Assembly: GCA_051878795.1 (NCBI GenBank)
Contig: JBJEKU010000058.1
Coordinates: 1-12,448 of the forward strand
Direction: 5' to 3'
Source of the DNA: W1P20-047 sp051878795
Lineage (GTDB): Bacteria; Actinomycetota; Coriobacteriia; Coriobacteriales; Eggerthellaceae
DNA: 12,448 nucleotides
The notes beneath the pieces were generated by a model. It saw only the letters and a program-made list of their open reading frames with translations, was not told the origin of the DNA and ran no database searches. Below, in pieces: positions 7,300-12,448 of the stretch (the stretch's first letter is position 1; each line of letters starts with the position of its first letter). Position numbers and translations under genes: made by a program.

Positions 7300-7356
7300 T
7301 TGCATACAACGCTCGATTCCATGATTCGCGCTACCGAAGCCTCATACCGAACATGA
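7300..7356 (+). CDS. Possible 18-residue small ORF after panD
   Basis: TTG at 7300 has GGAGG (7289-7293) 6 bases upstream, a strong site that serves no other start nearby. The frame runs 18 codons to a TGA at 7354-7356, only 3 bases before the long hairpin at 7360. The peptide begins MHTTLDSM and carries no recognised domain or membrane segment. An in-frame ATG at 7321 lacks a ribosome binding site. It may be a real small gene at the operon end or a relic of a longer one. The call rests mainly on the ribosome binding site. Confidence 0.3.
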   Translation: MHTTLDSMIRATEASYRT

Positions 7357-7359
7357 TCC

Positions 7360-7393
7360 CTCCAATGCGCCCCGACCCGAGGGCGCATTGGAG
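7360..7393. terminator. Perfect 13-bp hairpin after panD, without a T tract
   Basis: CTCCAATGCGCCC (7360-7372) and GGGCGCATTGGAG (7381-7393) pair perfectly over 13 bp around an 8-base loop. It lies 90 bases after panD, in the right place for a terminator or an RNA 3'-end stabiliser. No run of T follows on the + strand (TATCGGGG), so classical intrinsic termination is doubtful. Partial read-through into the downstream small ORF and HAD gene is likely. Confidence 0.5.
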
Positions 7394-7420
7394 TATCGGG
7401 GCACGACAGAAAGGAAGGCC

Positions 7421-7537
7421 ATGATCGAAGACAAGCTGAAAAGCCGAGGAATAAGCGAAACGAATCTGAAAAAACTCGGAACGATACTGGCGATAGCGCT
7501 CGTGGCCCTTTCCATCCTGCCTAAGAAAGCCGAATAA
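7421..7537 (+). CDS. Small 38-residue protein with one membrane segment
   Basis: ATG 7421 is preceded by AAGGAAGG (7411-7418) at short spacing, and the frame runs 38 codons to TAA at 7535-7537. The N-terminal half is charged (MIEDKLKSRG), then LGTILAIALVALSILP (residues 19-34) is a single hydrophobic helix, followed by PKKAE. A charged head, one membrane segment and a short basic tail fit a small inner-membrane protein. The HAD gene starts 15 bases after the stop with its own AAGGAG, so the two are probably co-transcribed. I recognise no family and assign no function. Confidence 0.55.
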   Translation: MIEDKLKSRGISETNLKKLGTILAIALVALSILPKKAE

Positions 7538-7552
7538 GCAAAAGGAGAAGCC

Positions 7553-8200
7553 ATGCCCAAGATCCGCACCTTCATCTTCGATCTGGACGGAACCCTATTG
7601 CATACCCTGCCCGACCTGGTGGAAGTGACCAATGCCTCGCTCGAGCACTTCGGCTACCCCACCCATACCACAGACGAGATCTTAAGCTACGTGGGTAACG
7701 GCCTGCGGGCCTTGATGGTACAGGCGGTACCCGAGGGCACAAGCGAACAGGACACTCGGGAAGCGCTGGAATACTGGAAGCTCACCCACGAGAAGATCGC
7801 CGGGAGGAATACCCATCCCTTCCCCGGAATCCCCGAAACCTGCGCCGAACTGCGCCAAGCAGGTTGCAAGCTGGCAGTACTCTCGAACAAATACGACGGC
7901 GGCACCAAACAGATCATGGAAAGCAAGATGCCCGGTGCCTTCGACGCCATCCACGGCGAAGGACCGGGCTTCCCGCGCAAACCCGACACGACGGGTCTTG
8001 TCAAGACTATGGAAGAACTGGGCGCCGACGCCTCCACCACCGCCTATGTGGGAGATTCGCCGAGCGACATAAAGACCGCGCTTGCTGCCGGCGTGCTGGC
8101 AGTGGGCCTGAACTGGGGCTACCACGCACCGGAAGAACTGGTGGAGGCAGGAGCCCAGTTCATGCTGGGTTCTGCAGAGGACCTGCTTAAGCTCCTGTAG
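7553..8200 (+). CDS. HAD-family hydrolase, phosphoglycolate phosphatase-like
   Basis: This is a soluble HAD-superfamily phosphatase of the Gph/PGMB type; the likely substrate is a small phosphorylated metabolite, possibly 2-phosphoglycolate. All four HAD motifs are present in 215 residues: DLDGT at 10-14 (nucleophile Asp10, acid/base Asp12), Ser111 in VLSNK, Lys143 in RKPD, and GDSPSD at 167-172 (Asp168 and Asp172, metal binding). A helical cap occupies about 17-85, as in subclass C1. Length is close to normal for Gph. ATG 7553 has AAGGAG 5 bases upstream. The end overlaps the 3' end of the convergent PH-domain gene by 14 bases. Superfamily assignment is secure; substrate is not, and a role in salvage for the pantothenate genes is not indicated. 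Confidence 0.92.
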   Translation: MPKIRTFIFDLDGTLLHTLPDLVEVTNASLEHFGYPTHTTDEILSYVGNGLRALMVQAVPEGTSEQDTREALEYWKLTHEKIAGRNTHPFPGIPETCAELRQAGCKLAVLSNKYDGGTKQIMESKMPGAFDAIHGEGPGFPRKPDTTGLVKTMEELGADASTTAYVGDSPSDIKTALAAGVLAVGLNWGYHAPEELVEAGAQFMLGSAEDLLKLL

Positions 8201-9989
8201 AGCGCCCGGTATGCGGCTTGGGTTCGCCCCAGGCCAGCCAGTCAGACCCATCCGACTGCGCCACATCGAGCAGTCGCACGGTGGTTCCACCCACACCCGC
8301 TGCAGTACGCACCATCAAGGTGGCAACCTTCGAGCGGCGCTGGAAGGGATTGGTACGCAGCTTGAGGTACTGGATCTTCTGACGGGGAATGCAGTATTCG
8401 GTCTTCGAGAAACCGCCGTTCACCAAACGCATGTAGCGTTCGTTGAACGAGAAGCCCGATTCGTGGAACCAAAGCACGCAGCCCACCGCCTCCAATACCG
8501 CTGCGACGATTGCGAAGACGTACAGCGCCGCGCAGCAATAGTTCACGATCCTCAGGATCATCGCGGCATACTCGCTGGAAACATCAAGCGCCGAAGCGAA
8601 ACCCTGCACGCCGCAAAGCCCGTTGATCGCCACCAAAGCCGCAGTGACGCACACGGCAAGCCAGAATCCGCTTCCCTGCCAGATGCACCTGCGGATAAGG
8701 CCGCGTCGCAGCGACGCGGAAGGCATAGGCGTAAGGCCTTCGGGTGCATCCTGGAATTCGGGTAGCAGGCCCTGCAGGATTTCCGGCATGCGGGACACCT
8801 TAACGAAGGGATGGATCACTATGCCGTGTTGACCCTGCTGAGCGGACTTAGAGGAATCATCGTTCGCGCTTGCGGCATCGACCTTCGCCAGGGAAAGCTC
8901 GCAATACCCCATGAGCCGCCTGATAAAACCCTGTTTCACTACCACCGCCTGAACGCGGTCGATATCCACTCCCTGGAAGGTATGTTGCAGAAGGCCATGC
9001 TCGGTTTCAATACGGCTGTCGCGACGACGTGCACGGAAACCGCCGTATCCGATGCAGGCGGCAAGCGCGGAAATAATCCACACCACCAGCATCGCCACGA
9101 AAACGCTGCCGGCTACCAGGGCGAAGAACCCGATCGCAGCAGATCCGGTGGCATGGACCACCATGTCGTGCGCGAAGTCGCCGCCCTGCTTGGGGAACAC
9201 GCCGAACAGAACCTGGGCAATCTGCCCTATCGCGCCGAGGATGGCGAACAGCACCAGCAGAAACGAGGTGTTGTTGGAAATGCCGGTGAACAGCAGCTCT
9301 TTGTTGGAGAGCCCGTATTCGAAGCTGACCTTGCCGGTTTCCACTTCGTCCCCGCCGAACAGGCCGCCGTATTCTTCCCAAACCTGGGCTCCGAAGTCGA
9401 GCACATTGCCCGAACCTTCGGGTACCGCACCCAAGCCATCCTGGACGGAAACAGCCCCCGATGAAACCGCGGCCTTCGCACGTTGGGCCTGCTGGATACC
9501 GCGCTTGCGCGAAAACAGCTCGCTTCGCAGCCATTCCGCCTGCTGGCGAGTCAGGTACGGCACGATAACGGCCTTGTTAGAGGACCCTCCCGCGGTATCG
9601 ATCATCACCGTGCACACGCCGAAGATTCGCTGCAAAAGCGACGCACGCTGGTCTACGGATTGCACTCGGTAGTAGGGCACGTGGACGCGCTTCTTGCTGA
9701 TGATGCCCTTATATAAGCTGAATTCCGTATCGGATAACGTGAAGTACAGGTGCTTGTAGGAAATCACCTGGTACACCACCATGGTCCCCACTACCAGCAC
9801 GAATGTTCCTACCAGGCAGATTGCGGAAATCACGAAATCCAAGGACTCGGTGTAGGCACCCCTCGTGCCGCCCTTGGCGAAGAATTGGATGAAAACCGAG
9901 ATAAGGGCGATTGCATACGCGAAGAGGATTGACAAGCCCACGCGGATGGAGCCCAGCCACATGTAGCTGTGATGAACCTGATGCTTCAT
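8187..9989 (-). CDS. Large PH-domain membrane protein (YdbT-like)
   Basis: This 600-residue membrane protein carries three bacterial PH (bPH2) modules alternating with pairs of membrane helices, the layout of YdbT-type proteins. Membrane segments are predicted near 12-35, 51-76, 240-264, 281-313, 441-463 and 475-508. The bPH2 modules lie at about 80-160, 315-400 and 515-585. Each carries the typical strand pattern: KGIISKKRVHVPYYRVQSV at 94-112, FQGVDIDRVQAVVVKQGFI at 338-356, and FSKTEYCIPRQKIQYLKL at 527-544. A polar stretch rich in Gly, Ser and Glu (about 165-225) separates the first two modules. It is somewhat longer than B. subtilis YdbT. The ATG lies 3 bases after the stop of the small PH gene. 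Its role is unknown; in B. subtilis the pair has been linked to resistance to an antimicrobial compound, which I recall only loosely. Confidence 0.88.
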   Translation of the reverse strand: MKHQVHHSYMWLGSIRVGLSILFAYAIALISVFIQFFAKGGTRGAYTESLDFVISAICLVGTFVLVVGTMVVYQVISYKHLYFTLSDTEFSLYKGIISKKRVHVPYYRVQSVDQRASLLQRIFGVCTVMIDTAGGSSNKAVIVPYLTRQQAEWLRSELFSRKRGIQQAQRAKAAVSSGAVSVQDGLGAVPEGSGNVLDFGAQVWEEYGGLFGGDEVETGKVSFEYGLSNKELLFTGISNNTSFLLVLFAILGAIGQIAQVLFGVFPKQGGDFAHDMVVHATGSAAIGFFALVAGSVFVAMLVVWIISALAACIGYGGFRARRRDSRIETEHGLLQHTFQGVDIDRVQAVVVKQGFIRRLMGYCELSLAKVDAASANDDSSKSAQQGQHGIVIHPFVKVSRMPEILQGLLPEFQDAPEGLTPMPSASLRRGLIRRCIWQGSGFWLAVCVTAALVAINGLCGVQGFASALDVSSEYAAMILRIVNYCCAALYVFAIVAAVLEAVGCVLWFHESGFSFNERYMRLVNGGFSKTEYCIPRQKIQYLKLRTNPFQRRSKVATLMVRTAAGVGGTTVRLLDVAQSDGSDWLAWGEPKPHTGRSTGA

Positions 9990-9992
9990 GGC

Positions 9993-10484
9993 CTACACGT
10001 CCTCTCGGGCGATGCGGGCCAGCTCGGCGGCACGGTCGCGCAAGATGTCGGCCTGCTCGCTTCCCAAACCGGGAATGACATGCTCGCCTGCCGCCGTGGA
10101 GACGGTCACGCTGGAAAGGCCGAAGGCGCGCAGGATGGGTCCCTGACGCGTGTCGGTATTCTGGACGCGGATGAAGGGAATCAGATAGCGGTTGCGCCAG
10201 ATAATGCCCTTGGCTATTTCCAGGTAATCATCGGTGAGGTCGAAACGCCAGCGGGCATAACGGATAGGCGGCAACACCGCCAAGAAGACGACCATCGCAA
10301 CGGCATATGCGCCGAAAACGGCAGCCACGACTATGAAGGCCCAGGTCTGGCTAGGGACCACGCAGGCAACGATAAGGAAGGGAATGAAACATGCAATGAA
10401 GACGAGCGTAATCCAGATGGCATCGTTGATACGCCATACCTTCTTGATTCTGGGATCCAACTGGGTTTTGGGCATTTCCCTCAT
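9993..10484 (-). CDS. Small PH-domain membrane protein (YdbS-like)
   Basis: This 163-residue membrane protein has two N-terminal helices (about 22-43 and 47-71) and one bPH2 domain (about 76-155). The signature segment is KGIIWRNRYLIPFIRVQNTD at 92-111, followed by FGLSSVTVSTAAG at 121-133. This is the YdbS architecture, and it sits directly before a YdbT-like gene (3-base gap), the usual partner, so the two products probably form one membrane complex. The ATG at 10484 (minus strand) has GGAAGG about 8 bases upstream; an ATG three codons later is an alternative. A likely promoter lies at 10537-10545. Confidence 0.88.
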   Translation of the reverse strand: MREMPKTQLDPRIKKVWRINDAIWITLVFIACFIPFLIVACVVPSQTWAFIVVAAVFGAYAVAMVVFLAVLPPIRYARWRFDLTDDYLEIAKGIIWRNRYLIPFIRVQNTDTRQGPILRAFGLSSVTVSTAAGEHVIPGLGSEQADILRDRAAELARIAREDV

Positions 10485-10536
10485 TCTTGTACCTTCCTTC
10501 TCCTTGCTGGTTGCTGTAAGTTACCGATTGGTCACC

Positions 10537-10545
10537 ATTCTACCA
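10537..10545 (-). promoter_or_regulatory. Probable extended -10 for the PH-domain operon
   Basis: Read on the minus strand, TGGTAGAAT is a TGn plus a TATAAT-like hexamer, about 50 bases before the YdbS-like start. No good -35 is visible 16-18 bases upstream, as is tolerable with an extended -10. A 9-base inverted repeat, TGGTCACCA on the + strand (10529-10537), falls at the predicted transcription start and could be an operator. Confidence 0.4.
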
Positions 10546-10665
10546 TTCACATACAAACTACGTGCTTCTGTTGGAATCCGGTAAGAATCGGGCAAGCGGA
10601 GCCCTCATCCCTCCCCTATCCGACAAAAACGAGGGGCCGATCGAGGTTCGACTACGCTGCATTTC
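10546..10665. other. Gene-poor stretch upstream of the PH-domain operon
   Basis: This is part of a roughly 370-base interval between the PH operon start and the end of the Spo0M-like gene. No ORF has a ribosome binding site or a protein-like product. On the + strand, TTGGTC (10528-10533) and TACAAA (18 bases later) could form a weak promoter reading toward 10666, which would give the small ORF at 10666-10791 a transcript. Nothing else is recognised. Confidence 0.35.
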
Positions 10666-10791
10666 ATGGCATTGCAGGTGCTTCCCGAAGGAACCGAGGA
10701 TGAGATGTCGCAAATCATGTCCCAAAAGAAAACCGGGGCATTGCAGAATGCTTGCAACGAATTGGAAGGTCCCAAAGGTTCTCGCAGATGA
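10666..10791 (+). CDS. Possible 41-residue small ORF or gene remnant
   Basis: From ATG 10666 the frame reads 41 codons to TGA at 10789-10791. The product is protein-like in composition (Glu, Gln, Met, Lys, with VLPEGTEDEMSQIMSQ at about residues 5-20), unlike the Arg/Ser/Pro-rich shadow frames nearby. The stop lies 3 bases before a GGCGGG/CCCGCC hairpin that can terminate in both directions. Against it, no ribosome binding site lies at the right distance, and the frame stays open upstream to about 10585 without another good start. It may be a small gene, the decayed 3' end of one, or chance. Confidence 0.25.
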   Translation: MALQVLPEGTEDEMSQIMSQKKTGALQNACNELEGPKGSRR

Positions 10792-10811
10792 AAAGGCGGG
10801 ATAAACCCGCC
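10791..10811 (-). terminator. Intrinsic terminator of the Spo0M-like gene
   Basis: On the minus strand, GGCGGG-TTTAT-CCCGCC is followed by TTTT, a compact 6-bp GC stem with a T run, 43 bases after the stop of the Spo0M-like gene. On the + strand the same hairpin is followed by CTTTCG and could also stop transcripts coming from 10666-10791. Confidence 0.72.
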
Positions 10812-10853
10812 CTTTCGCACGCATTTTTTGCGGAATGATTCCTGTTCGAGCGC

Positions 10854-11609
10854 CTAACAATAACGACGGATCGCATCGGCAAGCATCTGATCCAGACGAG
10901 GAATATCCTGCTGCCCATACGTGAAGCTGGTATATGATTCGTCCATATCGAGGCCTTCGGCGATTGCGCCTATCAAACCACGGGCGCGACGGTCGACCTG
11001 CAGTCGCACGGAAACCTGGTTTTCCGAAAGCTTGAACTCCGCTTCGATCTCATCCAACCTGCCGGCGAATTCGCCGCCTGCAGGCTTGAATTCGAACTCC
11101 TGCTTGAAAGCCTGCCCGTTCCTATAGGAAGACTTCTCCAAGTCCGCTTCACGCAAACGGAAACCGAGGCGCTCTGCCGCCCCGAAGAATTCATTCACGA
11201 GAGGATGGGGAAGGACGGTCAGATAGTCTCGATCATTCGGGTCTAGAGCACCCTTGATATCCAATCCCGTATGCACCCACACCTTGCAATGACCATGGGT
11301 CACCGGGGTATTCAGAGGGAGCTGCAAGGAAAACGGCAGGCTCATTTCCTGGCCGGCCTGCACCGTGAAGCGACCGCACAGGCGCTCTTCAAGCAAGGCG
11401 ACGTCCTTGTAGTACGTATGGTCGTCGAATTCATCTTCATATTGGGTGCAAACCGAGATGCTGATGGATTCGATATCCTGCTGCGCGTTGCCGCCCATGA
11501 TTCGGACCTCGCCCTGGATGATTCCTCCGGGAACGCAGGTAGTATCTTGGAAAATCGTATCGACCTTCGCACCGCCAACACCGAGGGAACGAAGCAGCTT
11601 TCCGAACAT
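10854..11609 (-). CDS. Spo0M-like arrestin-fold protein
   Basis: This 251-residue cytoplasmic protein belongs to the Spo0M (SpoOM) family. In Bacillus, Spo0M influences entry into sporulation, and the fold resembles arrestin. Homologues are common in bacteria that do not form spores, where the role is unclear. The diagnostic N-terminus MFGKLLRSLGVGGAKVDT (1-18) is followed by VPGGIIQGEVRIMGG (26-40), then two beta-sandwich halves (about 15-125 and 130-225), with LPFSLQLPLNTP (91-102) near their junction, and a C-terminal helical segment from 235. The length matches the family. The ATG at 11609 has GGAGG 4 bases upstream and gives this N-terminus; a start 9 codons further upstream would add unconserved residues. 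A promoter (11640-11667) and terminator (10791-10811) frame it as a single-gene unit, divergent from the zinc-ribbon gene. Confidence 0.9.
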   Translation of the reverse strand: MFGKLLRSLGVGGAKVDTIFQDTTCVPGGIIQGEVRIMGGNAQQDIESISISVCTQYEDEFDDHTYYKDVALLEERLCGRFTVQAGQEMSLPFSLQLPLNTPVTHGHCKVWVHTGLDIKGALDPNDRDYLTVLPHPLVNEFFGAAERLGFRLREADLEKSSYRNGQAFKQEFEFKPAGGEFAGRLDEIEAEFKLSENQVSVRLQVDRRARGLIGAIAEGLDMDESYTSFTYGQQDIPRLDQMLADAIRRYC

Positions 11610-11639
11610 GATGCCTCCAATCCTTGCAGCGAGCATTTC

Positions 11640-11667
11640 ATTCTGCGATACGCAAAGAATATCTCAA
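11640..11667 (-). promoter_or_regulatory. Probable promoter of the Spo0M-like gene
   Basis: On the minus strand, TTGAGA (11667-11662) and CAGAAT (11645-11640) are separated by 16 bases. They match the -35 and -10 consensus at 5 of 6 and 4 of 6 positions. Transcription would start near 11633, giving a 5' leader of about 24 bases that holds the GGAGG site. A short inverted repeat (CCGA...TCGG, about 11670-11684) lies just upstream. Confidence 0.45.
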
Positions 11668-11762
11668 AACCGACAGCTTATCGGCTTTGATGGAAACGAA
11701 AACGGAGCACGCTCTTATGCAAACCGCGATTATTTTCAACTTCTTTACAACAGATAGTCGGA

Positions 11763-11790
11763 TTGAAGTTGAAGCCGCTTACCATATGAT
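11763..11790 (+). promoter_or_regulatory. Probable promoter of the zinc-ribbon gene
   Basis: TTGAAG (11763-11768) and TATGAT (11785-11790) are separated by 16 bases, matching -35 at 4 and -10 at 5 of 6 positions. Transcription would start near 11797 and give a leader of about 32 bases holding AAGGAGG (11817-11823). The upstream 11720-11760 stretch is AT-rich for this genome, as promoter regions often are. Confidence 0.5.
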
Positions 11791-11828
11791 ACCTTGAATC
11801 TGCCGACACCGAACGGAAGGAGGCCCCC

Positions 11829-12293
11829 ATGGGTCTGTTCTCATTCAGCTTCAGCAGCAGCAAACGCAGGCGCCACGGCGGATACGGTGGATCCTATTAC
11901 CGCTCGGGCGGATACAGCTCGTTTTCCAGCAGCGACCACTGGCGTCATAGCGGATACGGCGCACTCCACCACAACTCCGGATTAGGCGGCATGATCGGCG
12001 CAGCAGGCTTGGGAGGCATCGTGGGTGCCGCTTTGGGAAGCCAAGGGAAGAAAACCCCGCAGCCTGTCCCTCAACCCGTCTCCCAGAACGACCGGCACGG
12101 AGCCTCCCCTGCCTCCGCACAGCAAACCGCTGCAAGCGTCTGCCCCAGCTGCAATTCCACTGTCCCCACTGGCTCTAAATTCTGCCTCGAATGCGGTGCG
12201 AAGCTCCAGGCCTCTTCCCCGTTCTGCAGCGCATGCGGAACGGAAGTCCCCGCAAGCTCGAAATTCTGCCCCAATTGCGGTACCCCGCGATAG
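11829..12293 (+). CDS. Double zinc-ribbon protein with Gly/Ser/Tyr-rich head and glycine zipper
   Basis: This 154-residue protein has three clear parts. Residues 1-50 are low complexity and rich in Ser, Gly, Tyr, Arg and His, with three related HGGYGGS/RSGGYSS/RHSGYGA units. Residues 51-70 form a glycine-zipper-like hydrophobic stretch of Gly, Ala, Leu and Ile, followed by a Pro/Gln linker. The C-terminus holds two zinc ribbons: Cys105, 108, 119, 122 and Cys133, 136, 147, 150, each CxxC-x10-CxxC. Such zinc ribbons bind partners rather than catalyse. There is no signal peptide. AAGGAGG lies 5 bases before ATG 11829, and a terminator follows at 12339. The neighbours are a Spo0M-like gene and a probable Ser/Thr kinase gene. 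No specific function is known to me. Confidence 0.85.
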   Translation: MGLFSFSFSSSKRRRHGGYGGSYYRSGGYSSFSSSDHWRHSGYGALHHNSGLGGMIGAAGLGGIVGAALGSQGKKTPQPVPQPVSQNDRHGASPASAQQTAASVCPSCNSTVPTGSKFCLECGAKLQASSPFCSACGTEVPASSKFCPNCGTPR

Positions 12294-12338
12294 CAAACGG
12301 ACATGGATCGCGATTTGACCCGGAACTATTCGAATCCA

Positions 12339-12367
12339 GGACCCGCACATCATCTGCGGGTCCTTTT
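12339..12367 (+). terminator. Intrinsic terminator after the zinc-ribbon gene
   Basis: GGACCCGCA (12339-12347) pairs perfectly with TGCGGGTCC (12355-12363) around a 7-base loop, followed by TTTT (12364-12367). It lies 45 bases after the zinc-ribbon stop. Confidence 0.85.
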
Positions 12368-12383
12368 CCGTAGGGCCACAGCC

Positions 12384-12448
12384 GTGTTCGATAGGCTCCT
12401 GGTCGGGCGGAGTTTCGACGGCTACAAGATCGAAGCACTTCTGGGGCA
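12384..12448 (+). CDS. Probable start of a Ser/Thr protein kinase gene (cut by the window edge)
   Basis: From GTG 12384 the frame reads VFDRLLVGRSFDGYKIEALLG and runs off the window. FDGYKIEALLG is very like the residues just before the glycine-rich ATP loop of bacterial PknB-type kinases, which usually continue RGGMG. Only 21 codons are visible, so the call is by resemblance. The frame is open further back to an ATG at 12303, but that would run through the terminator at 12339-12367, so GTG 12384 is preferred. Its ribosome binding site is weak (AGGG at 12372-12375). Confidence 0.45.
   Translation, partial: MFDRLLVGRSFDGYKIEALLG

Noticed and set aside
12325..12345. TTCGAATCC resembling a tRNA T-loop before the terminator at 12339
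   Set aside because: The flanking bases do not form a T-stem, and no acceptor, D or anticodon arm can be drawn around it.
11982..12448. A minus-strand frame open from the right edge through the zinc-ribbon gene
   Set aside because: It runs through an intrinsic terminator and across eight ordered zinc-binding cysteines of the + strand gene, so it is a shadow.

Overview
The window reads as chromosomal housekeeping DNA from a GC-rich Gram-positive bacterium. Most likely it is an actinobacterium of the class Coriobacteriia (Eggerthella/Slackia-like). This rests on strong G/C use at third codon positions, good AAGGAG-type ribosome binding sites, GTG starts, paired bacterial PH-domain (YdbS/YdbT-like) membrane proteins, a Spo0M-like protein and a probable Ser/Thr kinase start. 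The taxonomic placement is inference. I see no phage, insertion sequence, CRISPR, rRNA or tRNA gene.

Left part (1-3757, + strand): the 3' part of a Uup-like ABC-F ATPase gene, a closely coupled AEC-family transporter gene, then a membrane-anchored family 2 glycosyltransferase ending at a clear intrinsic terminator (3717-3757). A stretch of about 480 bases without a convincing gene follows. It holds two adjacent palindromes, one covering a possible extended -10, a tiny ORF with a good ribosome binding site, and two hairpins. I read it as the promoter and leader of the next operon.

Centre (4236-8200, + strand): a pantothenate (vitamin B5) operon made of a Rossmann/DUF2520 protein, panB, panC and panD. 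No panE or ilvC is present in the window, and the DUF2520 protein is the natural candidate for the missing ketopantoate reductase step. With it, the four genes would run from ketoisovalerate and aspartate to pantothenate. After panD come a possible 18-codon ORF, a perfect 13-bp hairpin, a 38-codon single-membrane-segment ORF and a Gph-like HAD phosphatase.

Right part: a convergent two-gene operon on the minus strand (10484 to 8187) encodes a small and a large PH-domain membrane protein of the YdbS/YdbT pair. The large one overlaps the end of the HAD gene by 14 bases. Then come a gene-poor stretch with a possible small + strand ORF that ends at a hairpin usable from both sides, a minus-strand Spo0M-like gene, and, diverging from it, a + strand gene for a Gly/Ser/Tyr-rich double zinc-ribbon protein with its own promoter and terminator. 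The last 65 bases look like the start of a Ser/Thr protein kinase gene.

Most of the window is ordinary. The parts most worth a second look are the DUF2520 enzyme and its leader, the small ORFs around 7300-7537 and 10666-10791, and the zinc-ribbon/glycine-zipper protein beside the probable kinase.
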